A stretch of 64,000 nt of DNA from Rhizomys pruinosus (taxonomy: Eukaryota > Chordata > Mammalia > Rodentia > Spalacidae), in the NCBI GenBank assembly GCA_009823505.1, contig VZQC01003076.1:364405-428404 (forward strand), in the 5' to 3' direction. Every line of letters begins with the position of its first letter. Within the stretch, counting starts at the first letter, position 1. Positions 58,490-64,000 of the stretch are shown here, piece after piece. The notes beneath the pieces were generated by a model that worked only from the letters and a program-made list of their open reading frames with translations, searched no databases and was not told the DNA's origin. The position numbers and the translations under genes are program-made.

Positions 58490-58698
58490 TTATTGTCAGA
58501 GACTGGATCCCAGGCTGACCTCAGACTTGCTATGTAGCTAAGGATGAGTTTAGAGTTCTGACCATCTTCCCTCCACCTTCTGAGTGTTGGGATTACAGGT
58601 GTGGAACGCCTGGCTTTTACGCAGTGCAGGAGATCAAAGCCAGGGGTTTTCTCATGGAAGATGAGTGCTCTGCCAACTAAGCTGCATCCCCAGCCCTG
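58490..58698 (-). mobile_element. B4-type SINE
   Basis: B1-like half ('tgctatgtagctaaggatga', 'gagtgttgggattacaggtg') then ID-like half ('ctctgccaactaagctgcat'). Confidence 0.7.
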
Positions 58699-58994
58699 AA
58701 GGTAAGGAATCTTGTTGGACCTGGATAGCCACTCTAAAGTGTGAGCTGGGACCATTTAATCAAGTTGACTCTCCATGTTTCTAAGTACCAAAGACATACA
58801 CAGGCACTGAGGCAACCCCGTGAGGATGCTCAGTGCAGCATCATTTACTCACCCTTGGGAAGACTATACGAACACATCTCAAACATGGGTTTTGAAGAAA
58901 GGCTGGATCTTCAGTGATGCTGAATACAATAATACTAAAAAAAGAAACATGGGATCTAGAACGCCATCCAATTTACATAAATTACAGATATTTG

Positions 58995-59280
58995 AGGGCT
59001 GGGAAAATGGCTCAGTGGGTTAGAATGCTTGCTATGCAAGAATGAAGACCTGAGTCTGGATCCCAGCACCCACGTAAAGCGCTGGGTGCAGCTGCGCAGA
59101 CCTTTTAACTCCAGTACTGGGCAGGGGCACAGAGAAAGGAGGATCTGTGATGCTTATGAGCCCCAGGTTCAATAAGAGACCCTGCCTTATGGGAATAAGG
59201 GGGAGAGTACTACAGGAAGACACCAACATGGCCTCTGTGTGTACACACCCACACACCACAACCCCCATAAATATCTGCAC
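58995..59280 (+). mobile_element. B4/RSINE1-type SINE, diverged
   Basis: 'gggctgggaaaatggctcag', 'tctggatcccagcacccacg', 'ccttttaactccagtactgg'. Same layout as 39019-39385. Confidence 0.6.
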
Positions 59281-59436
59281 ATAAATCACTATGTTTCTAC
59301 AAAAATAAGACATAATAAAGACACTGAAATGGCTGCATATGAGTGGGTGGGAAGGAAGCATACAATCAGAATGAAAGGGAGTAAAATGAAATATTTCTCC
59401 TACCTACACTTTTATTTGTAGAGAGAAAAATTAAGC

Positions 59437-59597
59437 CTTTTTTTTTTCTTTTTGGTCTTTTTGAGACAGGGTCTCCTGGTAGCCCTAGCTGGACTGGAAC
59501 TTACTATGTAGACCAGGATGGCCTTGAACTCACAGAGATCTGACTGCCTCTGCCTTCAGAGTGCTGGGATAAAGGCAAGCACCATCATGCTCTGCTA
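59437..59597 (-). mobile_element. B1 SINE
   Basis: 'ggtctttttgagacagggtc', 'tgtagaccaggatggccttg', 'gcaccatcatgctctgc'. Confidence 0.9.
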
Positions 59598-59599
59598 AG

Positions 59600-59602
<3 letters not shown>

Positions 59603-59636
<34 letters not shown>
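59603..59636. repeat. (GAT)n microsatellite
   Basis: Eleven GAT units between a B1 and a B3, both on the minus strand. Confidence 0.95.
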
Positions 59637-59637
<1 letters not shown>

Positions 59638-59837
59638 AATTTGTATGAGTGTATTGGCTGCATGTAGGCAGATGCAACCATATTGTGCAATGCCAGAGGA
59701 GGTCAGAGGAGGGTACTGGATCCCCTTTAACTGGAGTTATGGATGGTTGCTTGCCACCATATGGGTGCTGGGAACTGAACCTGGGTCTTCTGCAAGAGCA
59801 AGCAGTGCTCTTAACCACCGGGCCATCTCTCCAGTCC
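59638..59837 (-). mobile_element. B2/B3-type SINE
   Basis: 'tttgtatgagtgtattggct', 'attgtgcaatgccagaggag', 'gggccatctctccagtccc'. Confidence 0.9.
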
Positions 59838-60108
59838 CAATCTGGTACTTTTTAAAATTAACACATTTAATATACTAGGAAGGAAATAAGGAAGGAGGAA
59901 AAAAGAAAGATGAAAGCAGGGAACATTTGTTAGAGTCTTACAGTGCTTGCACTGGGCTTAATAAATAAATTAACATATTCTTTCTTGAATCAGCTGGATT
60001 AGTTGTTGCTAGTACTCCCTTCAAAATTCCATACAGGCTCCCAGAGACAGCATCTGGTATAACTGTTTCCTGGTCTCAGAGCCAAAGCAAATGTTGTAGC
60101 ATAGAAGC

Positions 60109-60168
60109 CTCCTCCTCCTCCTCCTCACCCTCACCCTCCTCCTCCTTCTCCTCCTCCTCCTCCTCCTT
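60109..60168. repeat. (CTC)n-type microsatellite
   Basis: Imperfect CTC run, broken by 'accctcaccct' in the middle. Confidence 0.9.
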
Positions 60169-60509
60169 AGAAAGCCCCTTTGCAGCCCACAGGGGGGATG
60201 TGGAGCCATGCTCCTGCCTACATACACTGCACCATCTTCCAATGGGAACTTGTCAACTGGTTCAGAGGTTGTGAAGAGCTTAACATTTCTCCCTATATAC
60301 TATGAATTCCTAAGCAGATCTAGATGAAATTATTAGTCACAAAGAAAAAGTTAAAAATTGAAAGGGCTTTGAGTAGTTGGTCCAAATGTACATTGAACAG
60401 TTAGGTGTAGCACTGTAAAATCATGAATATGGCCAAACAGTGGACAATGGTCTTACCAAGAGGAAGGAAACAGGGAAGAAAACACATTCATGTGTAAATT
60501 CCTTCTTTT

Positions 60510-61045
60510 TAATTGGAATTTTGCTATTTTCATAAAATATAATTTGACGGTATTTAGATCCCCTCCCCCATCTGTACTTCCCCTATCCCCCTTGCCTGCC
60601 CAATTTAATGTTGTCTGTCTCTCTGTCTTTCTGTCTATCTGCCTGTCTATCGCCTATAGAGTCTAATTTGTGTCCCTAAGTTGTGCTTCAGTATGGATCT
60701 ATCCAGTGGATAGATCTATCCCAGTCAACCTACTCAGTCCCATGCTTGAAAGAGACTGTCTCTGCTCCTCACAGCAGCCATCAGTTGCCACAGTTTCCTT
60801 AGGTGTGTGTGTGGGGGGTCCTACCCACGTACCCATGTCTATGCTGGGATCTCGTCTGGTTTGAGTTTGCATATTAGGACTTGTGCATGCCGTCACCACT
60901 ACTGTGAGCTCGTCTGAGTAACTGACTGATCAGCTGTCTGGAGGACTGTTTCCTTGTGGTCACCCACCCCTTTGGGCTCTTACAAACTTTGTGCCCCCTC
61001 TTCTGCAATGGTCCCTGAGTCTTGGGAGAATGCATACATTCTTAA
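60510..61045 (-). mobile_element. L1 (Lx-like) 3'UTR fragment
   Basis: Reversed rodent L1 3'UTR text: 'tttagatcccctcccccatc', 'agttgccacagtttccttag', 'gggctcttacaaactttgtg', 'tgcaatggtccctgagtctt'. Boundaries approximate. Confidence 0.65.
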
Positions 61046-62929
61046 GGAGTATTGTTAACTTGTAATCATCGAAGCCGGTTGCACACAAATCCCTGGATGC
61101 CATGTTAAAATGGACTGGCAGTCTCCAGCCAATCACACAAGTCCAGTTTAGGAGGTGTTGGGTAGAGCAGATACTCTGAATCCTTGCCCATCACTGAGAA
61201 ATCGGCCATCATTGGAGGAGAGGCAGGTCACAACGGCACTGACAAAGAAGGGATTGAGAACTTTAGGAGCGTTTATGGGTGGGCTGGCTTTAGATAACCA
61301 CAGAAGGTGAAGGGTTAAGTTTAGGGGACATAATTTTTTTTTTCTTTTAGAGGAGACAAAGAAAAACAAAGTGGAAAGTATTCAGGAAAAGAAAAATGTG
61401 GTGGAGGGAGGTGAGAGCAAGGGCAGGCAGAGAGCCTTGTGGGTAGAGAGGACAAGCAGTAGGGACAGTCTGTCTGTCTGCAGGCTTTGACCAGGACATA
61501 TGTGAGGGAGGTCAGGACTGTACCTACTAGAACTGCATATTGGATACAAAGCTCGCCCAGCTGCCTGCCTGTGCTTGCAATCCCTCAGACAGAAAGCTGG
61601 GGAGTGGACACACTGAACTGTCCTCAACAGGACTTCTACTTGTCACAATTTTACAGCCTATCAGTTTCAGTGAACTTAGAACTACAAAACAGGCTGTGCA
61701 AAGGCCCATTTCTTTAGTTTGCATATGGCAGCTGGGGCTGGGTCTCTAGTACTACCCACAGACCCCTTGCAGTACAAATATGTAATAAGGAGGCCACTGT
61801 GCAGGACTTCAGACCCAAGGGGTCAGAGTGCTGCAGTCGTCCTGGCTCCTTCTATCCCTCTTAAAGTCTACTGCCAACACCTTAAATATCTTACTTGAAG
61901 AGGTGTCTAGAGGAAAAGGAGGAAGACCAAACCTCACAAATTACATCTCAGCCAGGGTTTCCATTTCCATCCCAACACGGAACTCCTTTCCATCAGGAGA
62001 TTGCGCAAGAGAGAGAAGGATTAGTCAGCCATAGCTGGAGGGGGCACATTCTCCCAGTGGTTTGACGGATGATGACAAAGCTCAGGGATACATTCAGAAT
62101 CTACTGGGAATAGGTTTGAGATACAGGACACCTTGGGATGTCAAAATTGTTACTTTAGTGAAAAAAAAATCTGCTGTCAAGCTTTTTTCAAAATTTACCA
62201 AGATTTCTCAACTTACAGGAAGAATAAATAGGAAAGCTCTAATACTCTGACATAGCCCCAACTCAGAGGTGTGGGAGGCTTGGGAAAACGAGAGCCAGCA
62301 CAGTCTTAATACTTTTCTAGCAGAATATAAAGAGGCTGCAGGAAAGCTAAGTTTATGTGGAAAAAGACATTTTTCCCAAAGTAGCGTTCCCCTTAAGAAG
62401 AGGATGAGAAACAAGTAAGAGCGGTAAAAGATGGGGTGGGCTGACAGGCTGGGCTGATCAGGCCTACCTGGTCCCTTTCTCTGCTAGCACTGGGTTTCTC
62501 ACTGATGCCGACTCTGATACGCGTTAACGAGCTTCTGGGCCTTTAGTCTTCCTAAACACAGAAATGTAGTCCCCATCCGTCTATCACTTCTGTTCTTGCT
62601 TAGTGGAAACATCCTGTGACTCTTTCTATTTCCCTCCTTTTGGAAAGTGGGAAACAGGTTTGGAGAAGCGTGGGAACAACCAGGAGGGGTGACAAAAATA
62701 CCATGGACATCTGTGCCAGTGGGGGTGGTGGGTACCATCCTATCTCTGCCAGAACAGGGAGCCACAGAGAGCTCATCTGCCCACTCCTTCCTTTCTCCTC
62801 AAATAACCACCTCCCTCCCCTGCCAATCTTCAGATCAACACAATGATTAATGACCCAGGCAAGAACTTAATTTCCTGTCCAGTAGTCTGAGGCTGATTTC
62901 CAATAAAAGAACTCACTCAAGACAACTAT

Positions 62930-63560
62930 TTCCTTTCCACAGCTTCTAATCTTTTATTCAATTGCAGGCATTCTTCTCTCTCAGTGTGAAAGCAGAATCA
63001 ATTTTCGAACTTCCATTTGGTGAATATTCCAAAGAATCACAGAATGCTAAATCTGGAAGGAACCTTAGAGGCAATGTAATTGAGCCTCCTCTTTTCTTGC
63101 ATTTCAGACAGGACCGAGGGTGAAGGCTGTGACTCACACTGCTCTGGGGTACATGGTCCAGTGAAGAGTGAAACGCTATTGTTAAAGGACACAGCTTGAG
63201 TTCCTCACTGGGCTCATTATGGAGTTACCTTTAATGAAACGGTCCATTTTAAACTGGGAACTAATCACCATGGCAGAATGTTTCTTCAATTACAGGCTCA
63301 GGCAAAACACAAATGAAAACAAGTGTCAGTGAAACCCTTCAGATACAACAACACAATTACTATGTCCAATTACCTCTGGACTCCTTAAACACCCAGAGCA
63401 GATGTAATGAACTGTCTTGATTTGAACTACATGTATCCATCTCTTGTACTTATTTCTCAGAAAAGCCTGATAAATAAGGCTCTCTGTGAAATTAATTCTG
63501 AAAAGCAGAGGTTCCAAAATGAGATGCTAATGACTGCATAATATAATACCTTCTTTAAAT
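62930..63560. other. Repeat-poor stretch containing an old mammalian repeat remnant
   Basis: 63030-63100 ('gaatcacagaatgctaaatc', 'ggaaggaaccttagaggcaa') resembles an ancient mammalian interspersed repeat. The remaining bases are unique, AT-rich and without an open frame of note. Confidence 0.35.
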
Positions 63561-63886
63561 GCATGACTTCCCATAGACAATTCCAGTTACAACTCAGGAA
63601 ATGCTTTCTGTGATGATGCCTAAATTATCTGAAATTTACAAGTGACAGTATGGAAATGGCAAGCAGTGCGTTGGGCTAAGGCTGGGCTGAGGGGCAGGCT
63701 GAGTGGCTGTGGGATCAACAGAGAGTTTTGTGGGGAGTGGACACTCCTGCACTGCCACAAAGGGTCAGGGACATGGGTTAAAAGGACTCCATCCAGATCC
63801 AGCTCTGCTAATCCACTGCCTGTTCTTCTTCAAGTAACTGCTTCTTTATGGGACCCTCTTCTTTCCTGTGCTTTTTAGATATTGTG

Positions 63887-64000
63887 GTGGTTTGAATGAG
63901 AATGTCTCCCATAGGCTTTAAGTATTCGGATATTTTGTCCCCAGTTGGTGGCGCTGTTTGGGGAGGTCTTAGAAGGTGTGGCCATGCTGGAGGAAGTACA
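63887..64000 (+). mobile_element. Interspersed rodent repeat, cut by window end
   Basis: 'tgtggtggtttgaatgagaa', 'gtccccagttggtggcgctg', 'ctggaggaagtaca'. This is a widespread rodent repeat head. Same family as 3430-3735. Family name not certain. Confidence 0.6.

Overview
This window is non-repetitive and repeat-derived DNA from a rodent genome, almost certainly a muroid (mouse-like) rodent. The evidence is the dense set of B1, B2/B3-type, B4 and ID SINEs, rodent-type LINE-1 3' ends, an ERVL/MaLR-type solo LTR and many microsatellites. Several B1 copies are young, with intact target-site duplications. The B1 copies end in an unusual 'ctcgaaaagacc' motif before the A-tail. I cannot name the species from sequence alone.

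The only protein-coding gene I can support is Garem1 (GRB2-associated regulator of MAPK1, subtype 1), transcribed on the minus strand. Two internal coding exons are present. One is 131 bp, at 27388-27518, and covers residues of the CABIT domain including Tyr105. The other is 1173 bp, at 6315-7487, and covers the rest of the CABIT domain plus the start of the proline-rich tail, including Tyr453 and a PPPPVPPK motif. They join in phase 0. Everything else is intron: at least 6.3 kb downstream of the large exon, 19.9 kb between the exons, and at least 36.5 kb upstream of the 131-bp exon. The promoter, the first coding exon(s) and the C-terminal exons lie outside the window.

Layout: 1-6.3 kb, 3' intron with MIR, old L1, B1 and B3 copies and a 35-bp minisatellite. 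6.3-7.5 kb, large exon. 7.5-18 kb, SINE-rich intron with a fused B3-B1 element. 18.1-20.8 kb, a repeat-poor stretch. 21-27.4 kb, SINEs, L1 3' pieces and a 157-bp inverted repeat. 27.4-27.5 kb, small exon. 27.5-38.6 kb, intron with a 40/43-bp minisatellite, a retroposed chimera carrying an L1 tail inside an older L1, and an assembly gap. 41.2-47.4 kb, a near full-length but decayed L1 on the minus strand with nested SINEs. 47.6-64 kb, SINEs, a 39-bp minisatellite that seems to have grown out of a MIR element, a solo LTR, and sparser sequence at the end.

I found no new multi-gene system. The long open frames apart from the exons come from minisatellites whose units lack stop codons or from decayed L1. 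The observations most worth a second look are structural: the L1-tailed chimeric retroposon, the B3-B1 fusion, the MIR-born minisatellite with dimeric higher-order units, and the inverted repeat.
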